Part shown: one piece after another, positions 44,632 through 56,124 of the stretch | Layout: every line of letters starts with the position of its first letter | Position numbering within the stretch: position 1 is the first letter of the stretch | NCBI GenBank assembly: GCA_032622095.1 | Contig: CP136061.1 | Coordinates: 191,710,369-191,774,368, forward strand | DNA from: Siphonodentalium dalli | Lineage: Eukaryota > Mollusca > Scaphopoda > Gadilida > Siphonodentaliidae | Length of the DNA stretch: 64,000 nucleotides | Direction of reading: 5' to 3' | Notes under the pieces: generated by a model | The model's input: only the letters and a program-made list of their open reading frames with translations | What the model was told of the DNA's origin: nothing | Database searches by the model: none | Translations under genes and position numbers: made by a program

Positions 44632-45707
44632 GTATTCAATTATTACTGGCAGATATTCCAACCACTTCCACTATACCATTTCAGTTAACACAAAGTTTGA
44701 ACCACACATATGCTAACATATTAATTTTGTAAACACCACTATTTGGAGCAATTTAATCTTCAACAAGCGAACTAAGTAAGTGATAAACCTAATCACGTCA
44801 ATTTATGTCAATTTTATGCAATACTGGCGGGACATATTTTACTGCATATACTGAATGATGCACAGTTCCAGTATAAATTTTCTCATATAACGTTTATTAA
44901 GAAGTTGTCACTATTATTTTTTTTATTTAGGCCACACTAATATTATAGACAGGTTTACGAACATTTGGGTCAAGTAAAAGTAAATGCAGGAATAAAAATG
45001 TGCACCACCACCACAACAATACACAAATAGTGGAACATTCCATAAATTTAACAATATTTTTTTATTCAATGAGTTTTAATAAATTGAGATATTTCTTCCC
45101 ATAAAACTGTATAAATAATATAAAAGAAGGTGGAAAAAAAAAAGAGACTCAAATATTTTCTTCACCACTGTAACCACATGCTTCATATTTTAATCAGCGT
45201 GAACATAAAAATCATATAAAAAAGTTTGTTTTTGTTCAATATTGAGGGAAAAGTTACAGGAGGGACTCGTAATCCAGGCTATTAAATTTCTGTTGCCTTA
45301 TCTCTAAAATTCTGATTTATCTAGTTTGGTTTTCCTTGTTTGTGGAATATTATTGTTTTATGAATCAGTATGCATATATGCCTGCAGATATGTAATTTGC
45401 CATACACACTTTGTCTGCAATTATCAGTCAGTCACTGATAGTTTGGGGAAGCAATTATTTCCTCCATCTACCTGGATGTGCACACCATTTGCACTCAGCT
45501 GGGCTGTGGCTTAATAAGCTTGTGCATAAATAGATTAACGCCATGGCATTAACACTAGTGCACTGTCTAATGCTTGGTTTATTGGGCCGATCTCCAGTGG
45601 GGGATTTCTTGATGGGGGAATTCTCCGGAAGGATTTCAGCATCAATTATAATGAATGTGTCTAAGGAGGGCTGATAACGATGCAAAACTAAACACAATAA
45701 CATGCAC
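44632..45707. other. Intronic sequence, no clear feature
   Basis: Nothing recognised. It is AT-rich, with short poly-A and poly-T tracts. Confidence 0.3.
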
Positions 45708-46367
45708 CTGATTCCCTGTATATACAGCTTCATGACATCTCAAGATGATTCACAGCGGGTGCTGTCTTTGAAATTCTCCACAAAAATGATGTAAGCATTT
45801 GCCCAGACGGTGTAAACAATAAGTTCAGTACTCATGGATGGAAATTATCACCTTCTTATAATAATTTATCATTACATGCAGACAATTATACATGAGTACT
45901 AGCTAGACTTTATACCTAAATTTATCTTTAGATCCAGACAACACTAGTTTGACTTTACCCCTCCTGCCAGTGGTTTCTAAAATAATAGATTTGAATCTGG
46001 AGACAATCAATTTAAACGTCCTCATGACACTTTTAGCAAGTATTTTCATAATAAGACAGCTGCCATTGTCAACAGAAATGATAGAAGCATTTTATCAGAC
46101 AGAATAAACAATCCCTGTTCTACTAGTATGTAAGTTCAGTACTCAAGGAGGAAATTATCAGCTTCTTATCAAAATTTATAGCCAATACTAGGTAGATTTT
46201 ACCACTCCTAATTTCTAAAATATTAAATTTGAGGTTGGAATCCATCAACATGTACATAGTTACAAAACACACAATAATTAAAGGAACAAATAATAGCTCA
46301 AAATTGAACTCTTCTCGCAAATGACAAACTTATAATTTTTTTTCACATATTCATGCTGTTCTATGTA

Positions 46368-46563
46368 CAGTTATGCCCTAAATAATCGACTCCTTAACCA
46401 CAGCAGAATTATGGGTAATTTTTCAGGATTTAGTCGGAAATATGGCTTGTTGCTCAGTGAGAGCTTTCCAATGAATGGCAACAAGCCATATTTCCAACTA
46501 AATCCTGAAAAATTACCCATAATTCAGATGTGGTTAAGGAGTCGATTATTTAGGGCATTACTG
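46368..46563. mobile_element. MITE family B foldback
   Basis: TA lies on both sides (46366-46367 and 46564-46565). The ends are CAGTTATGCCCTAAATAATC and the inverse of CAGTAATGCCCTAAATAATC. It is 196 bp; the left arm lacks a block of about 17 bp (GCCATTCATCGGAAAGC) present in other copies. Confidence 0.87.
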
Positions 46564-46999
46564 TAGCTGATTCCCTGTATATACAACATCATGACATCTT
46601 AAGAAGATTCACATCAGGTGCTGTCTCAGTCTAAGTTAAATACAGACCCACATATAAAAAGTGGGCCTGCTTACTTATCCTAGAATTTCTATTTCCGGAA
46701 CCTGCATGATACCATGTAAGTACAGCCAATCAGAACTCACTATTGGTAGCACCAAGATAAAAGTGTCCAATTGAAGTGATTAACGTAATGCAATGTGATA
46801 TGATGTGATGTGGGGGAAGCCTACACTCTTCCAGGAAATGACAGTTTAATGAGACTACAATAGACTCAGAATGTCAGTACGACAGGTGTAGTCTTTGAAA
46901 TTCTCCACATGAATAATGTAAGTGTCTGTCAAGACAGTCTAAACAAACCTGGATTTTATGTAATGTCAGTACTCATGGAACGAAATTACCACCTTCTTA

Positions 47000-48212
47000 T
47001 AGGGACCAGCCAAACATGTTAACTCTCACGATTTTGGTGTGAGACTCACAATTTCACACCCAATCTCCCACCCACACGATCATGGATGCAAATCTCATGA
47101 TTTGATCTGCCCCGTGGATAAATACTTGCGGACTCATGTCAATGCAAGCATACAGGAGGTGATGAAACCCAATCCCAGACAAAGACGATGTTAATTCTAG
47201 CTGTAACTGGTGTTAATTAGTGCAAAGCAACCTGGTCATAAGGGCATGTGGGCAGCCGGTAGATTGACAACAAACAAGGGGTACGCATCTAAGATGCTTT
47301 TGTCGAGTTTTTTGGCAGTCGAACCAAACTTCTGCCAATAAGGTGCACAACTCCTGGAAAAAAAGTTGGACGGTGGTATATTATTGCAATAGACCTATAT
47401 ATACCAAATATCAATTGAATCCGTTAATATTTCATTGAGTTATCGCACTAACGGTGATAAAATTGTGATTAAAATAGACAAACTAAGACCCATAACTCCG
47501 GAAAAAAATTCGGACAAACCAGGTTTTCGAACTCGTCCGAGATATTGTTGCAATAGACTCATATACCAAATATTGTTTAAATCGGTTAATATTTCATTGA
47601 GTTATCGCGCTAACGGTGATAAATTTTCTAAAAATAGACAAACTAAGACCCATAACTCCGGAAAAAAAATTCGGACAAACCTGGTTTTCGAACTCGTCCG
47701 AGATATTGATGCAAGTGTCTCATCTACCTAATATTGTTGAAATTGGTTAATATTTGCGCGAGTTATCGCGCTATCGGTGAAAAACTTAACAGGCAGTGTT
47801 AAATAGTCATTGGGAGCAACTGCCATACCCAAATTTTTTTGAATCCGTTCACACAAATGTCAAAGTTATAAGGCATTCTTTAGGTCCGCCCGCCCATGCT
47901 ATACCATTTGCAGTTACAATATGATCCGACGGAACAAGGTAACGTGCAGTTTAATATGTATAAGATGGTAATATGCATAGCCTATTGTGATGGCTTGATT
48001 CAAATTTCCCAGGAATTAATCTACCACTCAATAGCACTATACTAGTTCAAGTTGTGTTGGATAATACTTATTGGATCATAGAAGGTTGATGAGGGCGTAT
48101 AAATTGAACTTTAGCCATTGTTAATTCTCCCTGATAACAGTCCACTTCTCCCTAATAACATAAACCGGGAAAAGTGCCTTCTCACAATTTTAAACATCTA
48201 GACTGGTCCCTG
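47000..48212. mobile_element. Family L element, 1.2 kb, with internal 160-bp repeats
   Basis: The left end is TAGGGACCAGCC and the inverse right end is CAGGGACCAGTC. The flanks CCTTCTTA (46992-46999) and CCTTCTGA (48213-48220) form an 8-bp duplication with one mismatch. Flanking sequences join up as one copy of the local duplicated segment when the element is removed. No transposase is seen. The 98-codon frame (47435-47731) is made of the internal tandem units. Confidence 0.8.
47376..47790 (+). repeat. 160-bp tandem repeat, two full units plus partial
   Basis: AGACAAACTAAGACCCATAA starts at 47476 and 47636, exactly 160 bp apart. Partial units lie before and after (ATTTCATTGAGTTATCGC and variants at 47429, 47592 and 47752). 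The phrase CCCATAACTCCGG resembles the core units of the pearl-like elements. Confidence 0.85.
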
Positions 48213-48535
48213 CCTTCTGATAGCAATTTATCTTCAGACCCAGACAATACTAGTTAATTATAAATGAATACATGCTAGACTTTTATACACCTTAATTTAT
48301 CTTTAGATCTAGAAGACTAATGGTTTCTAAAATACTAGATTGGAGACCATCAATTTAAATGCTAGACTTTACACTTGAAAAATTATCTTTAGATACATAT
48401 GACACCTAGTGCGAGAGGTTTTAAACTATTAAATCATCAATTTGTAAATAGTTTCATAATATGAGAGGTGCTGTTTGTGAAATTGGCAACAGAACTCCAA
48501 GGACTGAAGTTATGCAATCTCAATTTATCTTTTAA

Positions 48536-48722
48536 CCCTTTCAGTGCCAAGTCCGATTTTTGTATCAACCCATATTTCCTTGATCATTTTTCAAATTTAT
48601 TGATTATAATAATGTGATACATGGAAAGAGCTCTAATGTATCACATTATTATAATCAATAAATTTGAAAAATGATCAAGGACATATGGGTTGATACAAAA
48701 ATCGGACTTGGCACTGAAAGGG
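48536..48722. mobile_element. TTAA-flanked foldback MITE, near-perfect 85-bp arms
   Basis: TTAA lies on both sides (48532-48535 and 48723-48726). The ends CCCTTTCAGTGCCAAGTCCG and its inverse are perfect. The arms stay complementary for roughly 85 bp around a small AGCTCT centre. It is the only copy in the window. The very high arm identity suggests recent insertion. It is piggyBac-like. Confidence 0.9.
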
Positions 48723-50116
48723 TTAAAGAGATAGAGAAACTAGTTAGATTTTCCACCTCTTCTTCCTCATGATTTTTGTATCAGTCTCTTTAAAAAGGCC
48801 ATGATGATCTTATCAGATTTACATCTCTCTATAATTCCTACTCAGATCCGATTTCTAAGACAACGGGGCTTTCCCAAGACAACGTAATACATTGTTTCCA
48901 AATGAGGAGCACATGCCAGGTGTAGTCAATGTTTGTGAGAATCTTAGTATTTTGTAGTAGTTATAAAAACAAGACAGTCAAAGACTGTGGGGTCGCTCAC
49001 CAGACTGCAAAGACTGATAAGACTGGGACTCTTGAGACCATAACAGTCAGAACTTTTCATAATCACTTTAAAAGAAGTAGATCTAAACAGGATATGTGGC
49101 TAGAGAGGCTTCATGTCGATCGGTGAATATCTACCTTTAAATTACCAATGGAACACTACAGATCACCCCCCCTTTCCAGCTCAACATATCCCCTCCTGAC
49201 CGGGCTCCAGACTCCCAAGTCTTAGGTAGGAATTTCACAACTGATATCTCAAACTTTCTCAATTGTTCGAAATTTCCAATCACACAAGCACCTTTTTATA
49301 AACTATTTAAATAGACATATTTGAAGCCCAATTATCCATGGACCCGAAAACACCATATATATATGTCAGATTAATCAGTCAGGTTATTCCAAGGTAGATG
49401 TCTTAAGTGAAGTCCCCATAGCCCCGTCATTTCTTAACAGGTTGACCTCATGTTAACAAATCTGAATCTCAGTCACTAAAGGATCCTCCATACTATATGT
49501 AAGCTAAATAGTCCAACCTCTCTTGAGAAGACATTTTAAGTATTACTATAGAAATACAGTTATGTCCCTGGTCCCACTCTATTTAATCTGGTGACCCCAT
49601 CTGAATAAATTTGAATCCCAGACACCAAAGAACCCTTCATACTAAATATCAGTAAAATAGACCTGATGGTCTGTGTGAAGGAAGCATATTAAGAGGAAAA
49701 CTGTCCTTTGCTTGGCCCCTAGTTGACCAGGTGACCCCATTTAAAACAAATGACCCCATTTGAAAAAAATCTGAACTCCGGGTCACCCAAGGACCCTTCA
49801 TACCAAATATGAACCCATTCAACCTGATGGTACAGCAGAAGTAGTTTTTAAGAATTACTATGGAGGGCTAGAGTTATGGCCCTGCCTTCATAACCATTTG
49901 ACAGAGTGACCTCATTTAAACAAATCTGAATGTGAGTCACCTAGGGAACATCCACACCAAATATGAACCCATTCAGTCTAGAGAAGATGTGAGCTCAAAA
50001 ATTACATTTCATTGAACAAATCTGTAAATCACCCCCCCCCCCCCAACACAATAGGGACATCCCTGCAAGAATATGACATACATGATTTATTTGAATGCCT
50101 GACTATATTGGCTTAA

Positions 50117-50248
50117 CAAAATTTCCATGACCTTGAAAGCCAGTGCATTCTCTTTTATATGGGAGGCTCCCCATGGGAGCATATATAAGAGAATGCACAA
50201 GCACAGGTCTTCATTGCTCTCACCAGCACAACTCTGGTCATGAAATGG
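50117..50248 (-). mobile_element. MITE family A with one hairpin, inside E copy 2
   Basis: TTAA precedes it (50113-50116) and follows it (50249-50252). A single CATTCTCTTTTATATGGGAG hairpin remains, and the right end CATGAAATGG matches the inverse CCCTTTCATG. The sister E copy keeps only the first 45 bp (11585-11630). Confidence 0.72.
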
Positions 50249-51096
50249 TTAATATTAATAGTAAAAATAAACATTATCTGTCAAACAGGTAATTTGTATC
50301 TGAGATAAACATGGGATAAAATTCCATTCATAAAGCCACTATCAGCTACCAGAATATCTGGGAGACCTGTTGACATGGAGATAATTAATGATGGCACAAA
50401 CAGTTTGCAGAGCAATACCAATGTATTGTGTTACTCCTACAGCTGTGATCAAAACAAGGATTTTAAAGGGGTGAAGTAGGCAGAGATATTATGGTATGGT
50501 ACAGCATGGTATGGCAGGGACAGGAGATGGGGTGGTGGGGTGGGTAGCTGTGATGTGTTTAAACAAAAATCAAAGATCAAAATGCAAAAATGTAATTTTT
50601 TGTATTTAGAGTTATGTCCCTGGCTCTGCCCCTATTTGACCCAGTGACCCAATTTGAAAAAACTCCATTCACCCATTAGGTCCCTCCGTACCAAATATAA
50701 GCTAAATCGGCCCAATCTTTCTTGAGAAGATGTCATTCTAAGAATTACTATGAGGAATAGAGTTATGGCCCTGGTTTCTCAACTAATCAACCTGGTGACC
50801 TCATTTGAACAAATATGAACCCTAGTCATTCAAGAACCCTTCATACCAAATATAAGCTAAATCGGACCAATGGTTCTAGACAAGAAGTTGTTTTAAGAAA
50901 TACTATGGACGGAAAGAGTTATGGCCCTGGCTTCGCAACTATTTGACCCAGTGACCTTATTTGAACAAATCTGAATGGGAGTCACCTATGGAACATCCCC
51001 ACCAAATATGAACCCATTCCGTCTGAAATCAGAGGAGAAGATGTTCAAAGAATTGTTGACGGACGGACGGATGGACGGATGGACGGACGTACCAAC

Positions 51097-51590
51097 AAAT
51101 GGGTAGATATGTGGCTTCGACCTATGTGGCTAGAAATGGTAATGTGGCTTTAGTTTTTATGTGGCTTCTCAAGTAGCCATAAAATTTTAAGTGGCTATCA
51201 AGTAGTAGATAGTGATAAAACTCCAGATTATGGATTCATAACATGTTGGAATTATAGCAGAAGAAGCTGATTAAAACTCAAAAACTTGCTCACAGCAACT
51301 GGGACAGTGAAATAGGAGAAACTGACAGGTCTGTGATTGGGTGGCTAGCCACATAAATGTCTTGTCAGTGTCCGACATCTCCTATTGATGGGTCATGGAT
51401 GTCTAAATCGATGGACTTTTTTTTCTCCAAATTTTGAGTGACTACAAAATTAAATAAGCTGATTAGGCAAAATAGATCATTTTAGAACGTCCATCTGAAA
51501 GCTGTTACGTGGCTAGCCACGCAACGGAAGTTATGCACATAAATATCCATTTTACACAATCTTAGCCACATAAGTAGTCATTAGTAAACA
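51097..51590. mobile_element. ~500-bp unassigned insertion in the E microsatellite
   Basis: GGAC-type repeats stand on both sides (51060-51085 and 51592-51630), whereas other E copies have one continuous microsatellite. The insert is rich in GTGGCTA and TAGCCAC words and has a perfect palindrome GTGGCTAGCCAC at about 51341. TATGTGGCT near the left border and the inverse AGCCACATA near the right border may be terminal repeats. No duplication could be fixed. Confidence 0.5.
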
Positions 51591-51675
51591 CGGACGGACG
51601 GACGGATGGATGGACGGACGACGGACGAGGGGGTGATGACTATAGCTCCACCGGAGACTTCGTCTCAGGTGAGCT

Positions 51676-53329
51676 AAAAACAGGATGAGGACAAATAATT
51701 AGTAACAAATATCGTGCAATTTATATCCGAAATTGCAATGAGAAATTCAGTCATTCAATCATGAATATATTACTTGCACTCTCCATTATAAAAAATTTTG
51801 TGTTTTGCTGTGAGTGAGAACAATGTCGACAAGTAATTGACATCTGAACAACTTTAACCAATCATGATGCTTGTTCGCAAATGTCATTGGCTATTTAAAG
51901 AGACTGGATTGCAATGAACTATTACATGACAACCAATGGAATAGCACCAGGTCTGAGTAATGACCTATGGAACGAAGGGAATCCAATCAATAGAGAAATG
52001 GAATAGGCATACAGAATTCTCAAGATGTAAATGTGATAAGTTTATAGCCAGCTTTATGAGGCTGGATTTCTATGAATTTTTACACACAAACAAATTTCAT
52101 ACCACATGATCATGAATTCATGAAGAAGCAAATAGCTCAACATTGAATTCTTATTTTACATAGTAAATAACATTTGAAACATTTTCACAGATGCATGTTG
52201 TTTCAGGGACTTTGGCAGTTGGGTGACTGGCTAATTGGTTGCAATTTCAACATCATTTCAGCTGTTAGCCTATTACGCCATACTGCGGTCAGTTTTCTTG
52301 GTGGAGGAAAGGCAGAGTGCTCAGGGAGTTACTCATTACCAAATTAATTTTTTCCTCTTACTCTATCTGAAAACTTTAAACCATAAATAAAAAAATGATC
52401 AAATGCAGCTTAATAAAACTTACATGTAACTTTTTTAACAAAGCTGCATCTGCGGTGGTAGTTGTCCCAGTTTTCAGTGAATTTTTATATTGATTCTGTG
52501 CTGAATACCTGCTGTTTGGACAAATCTTGAACAAGCAATCTGGAATATAAATTTAGTAATCTAAATATAATTATAGTTATTGAAGGGCATTTCCACAAAA
52601 AAATTCCATAAATTTGACATAGTCAATCAACCCCATACCATGCATTATTTATATAATGGTTTATGGTGAAGATTTGACATTTTAAAATGCCTGAAAATAT
52701 ATGTTTACGTTTTCCCCTCTTTGGGGGTGCATTTGAACCTGGCCTTGACAAACTGAGATTGGTTAGCAAACATATAAACAGGATGAGACATGTCAATTTC
52801 CCATGTAGAATGTTAATTGTATTACAACATAAATGGTGAGCGCATATCAACCACTCCAGGTTTCTCCAAATAAAAAGTAAAACATAACATCCTTGATGAA
52901 AGTTATAGTGTAGCAGTATGTATTGTCAGTAGGCTGTTTAATATATCTTGCATTATGTCCTGTGATAAGTCAGGCTAGCTGATCCACTTCAAGTATTGTT
53001 CAAACAGGCTACATTATTCATTGGTTAGCGACCGTATTTGGGTGTTTTGTTTTGATTTTCACACAGAGAGTGAAACGATTCATGCCCACACTTGGCCTTA
53101 ATCCTATAGTTTTGACACAAACTTTCTTACTGGTTCCAACTTGAGCAGAGCTTTATTCGATTAACATGTTGTTATATCATTCCGCTAGCTGTTCGTGACA
53201 ATAAAATAAACCCCACTGGCCGAGGCATAGCATATGAAGTGTTAACAGTGCATCAGTCTCATAAGGTGAGTAGTTCATCGTACATGTAGGTGTGCCCACT
53301 ATAGGTAAGCAGCAGCTAAACAGATCAGA
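51676..53329. other. Intronic sequence, no clear feature
   Basis: No exon or repeat end was recognised in 1.6 kb. Confidence 0.3.
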
Positions 53330-54090
53330 TGAAAGTGTCAATGACACTGTAGCTCAACTTGGAGGGGCAATAATTTCATGTGTTAACAGTCAATGGAGTG
53401 ACTAGGAATGTGGAAAGTTGAAATGTCTAAGTACAATAATACTAGATGTCAACATGAAGAGATATATATAATGTAAATTAGAACATGGCCGGCATTGTTT
53501 TCCAATTAAATTCAAAAAAATTTGATAGCTCCCTTCTAGTAGTCACCTCGAAGATCAATATGAAGTTTGGTGACGTTCGGATGAGGGATGTGGTCTGGAG
53601 GTGTGCCGAAGGATTTAGTCATGCAAAGAGTAAAATCCAAGACGACTGCCAGCGACATGTTTGTCATCAAATATTGTTCAAATATGATAGCTCCCATCTA
53701 GAGGAAATCATAAACATGCCAATAAATTTTCAAAACAATTCTCCAATAAATGTGGGCTGCCGGGTGTGCTGATGGATTCTATTTGAAACCCATGATGGCT
53801 GCTGGCAGCCATGTTTTTTAATGAATGAGGGAGGTGGCCTGCAGGGTGTGCCAAAGGATTTAGTCATACAAAGAGTAAAATTCAAGATGACCACTGGCAG
53901 CCATGTTTTTGAAAAATGTGATGGCTCATATCTAGAGGTCACCCCGAAAATCCATATGAAGTTTGGTGCTGATCGGATGAGGTATGTGGACTGTAGGGTT
54001 TGCCAAAGGATTTAGTCATGCAAAGAGTAAAATCCAAGATGGCTGCCAGCGGCCATGTATTTCATCGAACAAATTTTCAAATTCGATAGC
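53330..54090 (+). mobile_element. Pearl-like element family F, longest copy
   Basis: It starts GATGAAAGTGTCAATGACAC with GTAGCTCAACTTGGAGGGG. It carries four diverged core units marked by CAAAGAGTAAAATCCAAGA (53624, 54021 and a variant at 53869) and by CCATGATGGCTGCTGGCAGC (53785). The end is not clear; no microsatellite or hairpin follows. The short frames are repeat-derived. Confidence 0.68.
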
Positions 54091-54801
54091 TTGGCCTGAA
54101 AAGATCAGATCGGCTGTGGTGAGATTTAACTTGAAATTCTGGTTTCCATGGTATCAGAAAACATTTTAAGAGAAAAAGAATTGTTTAGGGCAGCATCAAC
54201 CTCATCAAATTTGTTCATGCAAAGGCACGCTCTGAACAGCCATTTAGAGTGACATAATTTACCGATACTAAGAAAAATAGATATATGATGTACTCAAGTG
54301 TACTTGTTTTATTTTGTGGTATTATTTATTATATTATCAAATTTCACAACTTTCATAATGTCTTGATAATAAAGTGATAGTTAAATGATATTCATAAATG
54401 GTCCACAGAGCCCTTTTATTGACAATTAGCAAGTCAATACATGAATTACCACACAAATTTTATCATACCACCCATCTAACTAACTAAATTATGCTTTTAT
54501 CGCCAGAATAACCTGGATTTAGCTTTCATCATGTAAGAGATTTTTGTCATTAGGTTAAGTTCTCATTTAGCAAATTAAACTCAGTTAATCCCGCTGGCCA
54601 CAGATACCATCAGCCTCTAGGAAAACCATAGCATGTAATTTGACATAGATTTTTATGATAACGTGACTCTAAATGTATATAGTGACTTTATAAATGTCAT
54701 TTAAGTCTTGATCTGCTAAGGTATTTCCTTCAAGGCTTGTCCTTGTGTATATTTGCATAACATTTTGGTATACCTGTTCAAATACCACCACTCATTTATA
54801 T
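54091..54801. other. Intronic sequence, no clear feature
   Basis: Nothing recognised. Confidence 0.3.
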
Positions 54802-54809
54802 GAGTCTGC

Positions 54810-55219
54810 CAAGCCTGCAAATAGTTTGTACGTCATTTGTAGATGAGGTCCCCCACAGGGTGAATTTAGTGATGATATCACGCATAGTGGCCTAGCATCA
54901 CCAAATTCACTTTCTGGGAACCTCACTCTGCTTAGGCCTCAACTGCTATGGGAAACCTAGGATCAGATTGAAGATCCCCAGTTGAAGTTGGTGATTACCT
55001 TGATAGTCACCTCGATTATTACATTTTATCTTCTGAAAATTAGGGGAATATAGAAATTCAAAAGAGAAAAATAATTAAAAACAAGGTTAATTTGAGACTA
55101 TAGATACTTCCCAGAAGATGAGGCCTAAGCAGATGAGGTCCCCAGTAGGTGAATTTTAGCATCACTAAATTCACCATCTTGGGACCTCATAAATGACAGA
55201 CACACTATTTACAGACTTG
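54810..55219. mobile_element. MITE family C with 8-bp duplication
   Basis: It starts CAAGCCTGCAAATAGTTTG and ends CACACTATTTACAGACTTG. The flanks GAGTCTGC (54802-54809) and GAGTCCGC (55220-55227) are an 8-bp duplication with one mismatch. The right hairpin is shortened. Length is 410 bp. Confidence 0.83.
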
Positions 55220-55227
55220 GAGTCCGC

Positions 55228-56120
55228 CTACATAATATTTACTTTCTCAGGTGTCCTGAATCATTACAGATTAATTTGCAAACACCTCAAGATCATTATC
55301 TCTGATAAATGACAGTAAATCTAAAAAATCAATGTCTGGATGGATTTACAGGTACACCCGTATTAATTACCATACTTAATCAGACTTATTCATGAAGGTC
55401 AATGGGACATGGCTTGTTTGAAGCTGCATACGATATAGCAATTTGTGAGAAGGCTGAAATCAGCCCAGAAGTTTAAAATTTAGAAGTAACTTCTCCTTAT
55501 TTGCATTTTAGGGAGATCAAAGTTGACCATTATCAGGCCAGTTTTATATATCGGGGCAAACACAGGTCGTGCCAAGTCTGGTGTTGACACACACGTTGCT
55601 ACACATACGCCTGTGGCTCAATGCTGTTTTACACGATTGCTAGACACGGGTCAAGTTAAGATGATCCAGGGAAAATCATTGCCCCTTTTGGACCCCTTAG
55701 CATATAGCATGCGCACTTTGAAGTTTTTAGCGAGACTGTATCATCCCTGGATTGTCCCATGTCCATCATGTTGTATAAAACAACATTGAGCCACTGATAC
55801 ATGTTGACTGATTAGTATACTAGCTGAAACAGGCTCCATTGTGGCCCCTGCACAAAGGTGCCTTCGGCCCCTATATACTTGAAGTGCACACAGATCCTAC
55901 TCTTATATAGGTATTTATTATGCTACTTCAATATATCCTCATGCAAATACAATGTAGGTTCATATTGGACCTAAATATTGGCATTGGCATATTGGACTTA
56001 TTTGATTCTGGAATAAGCACATAGTGAACTTATATTAGACATGATAAAATTAGTTAGAAAAATACGATTATGGTACATGCAGCTGGCTCAACCAATAAAC
56101 CAAATGCATGTTGGACATAC
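55228..56120. other. Intronic sequence, no clear feature
   Basis: An 88-codon open frame at 55523-55789 lies in more GC-rich sequence but shows no family resemblance that I can name and has no convincing splice context. Confidence 0.3.
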
Positions 56121-56124
56121 CCGG

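Larger units (their letters stand above)
45708..48500 (+). repeat. Three diverged copies of a local segment, interrupted by L and B elements
   Basis: The phrases CTGATTCCCTGTATATACA and CATGACATCT occur at 45709 and 46567. AAATTCTCCACA occurs at 45771 and 46898. TTCAGTACTCATGG or its variants with CACCTTCTTAT occur at 45825, 46132 and 46968. TTTATCTTTAGATCC with TGGTTTCTAAAATA occurs at 45921 and 48298. The copies are in direct order, so they look like old tandem duplications. No coding was recognised. Confidence 0.62.
48971..51675 (+). mobile_element. Helitron/pearl-like element family E, copy 2
   Basis: It starts ACAAGACAGTCAAAGACTG and ends CACCGGAGACTTCGTCTCAG, then GTGAGCTAA. It is collinear with 10348-12382 over its whole length, including seven core modules (about 49440, 49590, 49730, 49905, 50645, 50795 and 50950) and the GGTATGGTACAGC block. 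Extra material is a family A copy at 50117 and a 500-bp insertion at 51097-51590 inside the microsatellite. No coding is present. Confidence 0.75.

Noticed and set aside
47435-47731. 98-codon frame with internal protein repeats
   Set aside because: The protein repeat simply reflects the 160-bp tandem DNA repeat in the L element. No start context or homology was seen.
52280-52330. Possible ITPR upstream exon (Pro-Pro-x-Lys-like codons around CTTGGTGGAGG, minus strand)
   Set aside because: The codons before and after do not match the IP3 receptor, and there is no donor site at the expected place.
55523-55789. 88-codon open frame in GC-richer sequence
   Set aside because: No recognisable domain, no splice context and no repeat match. 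It cannot be supported as a gene.
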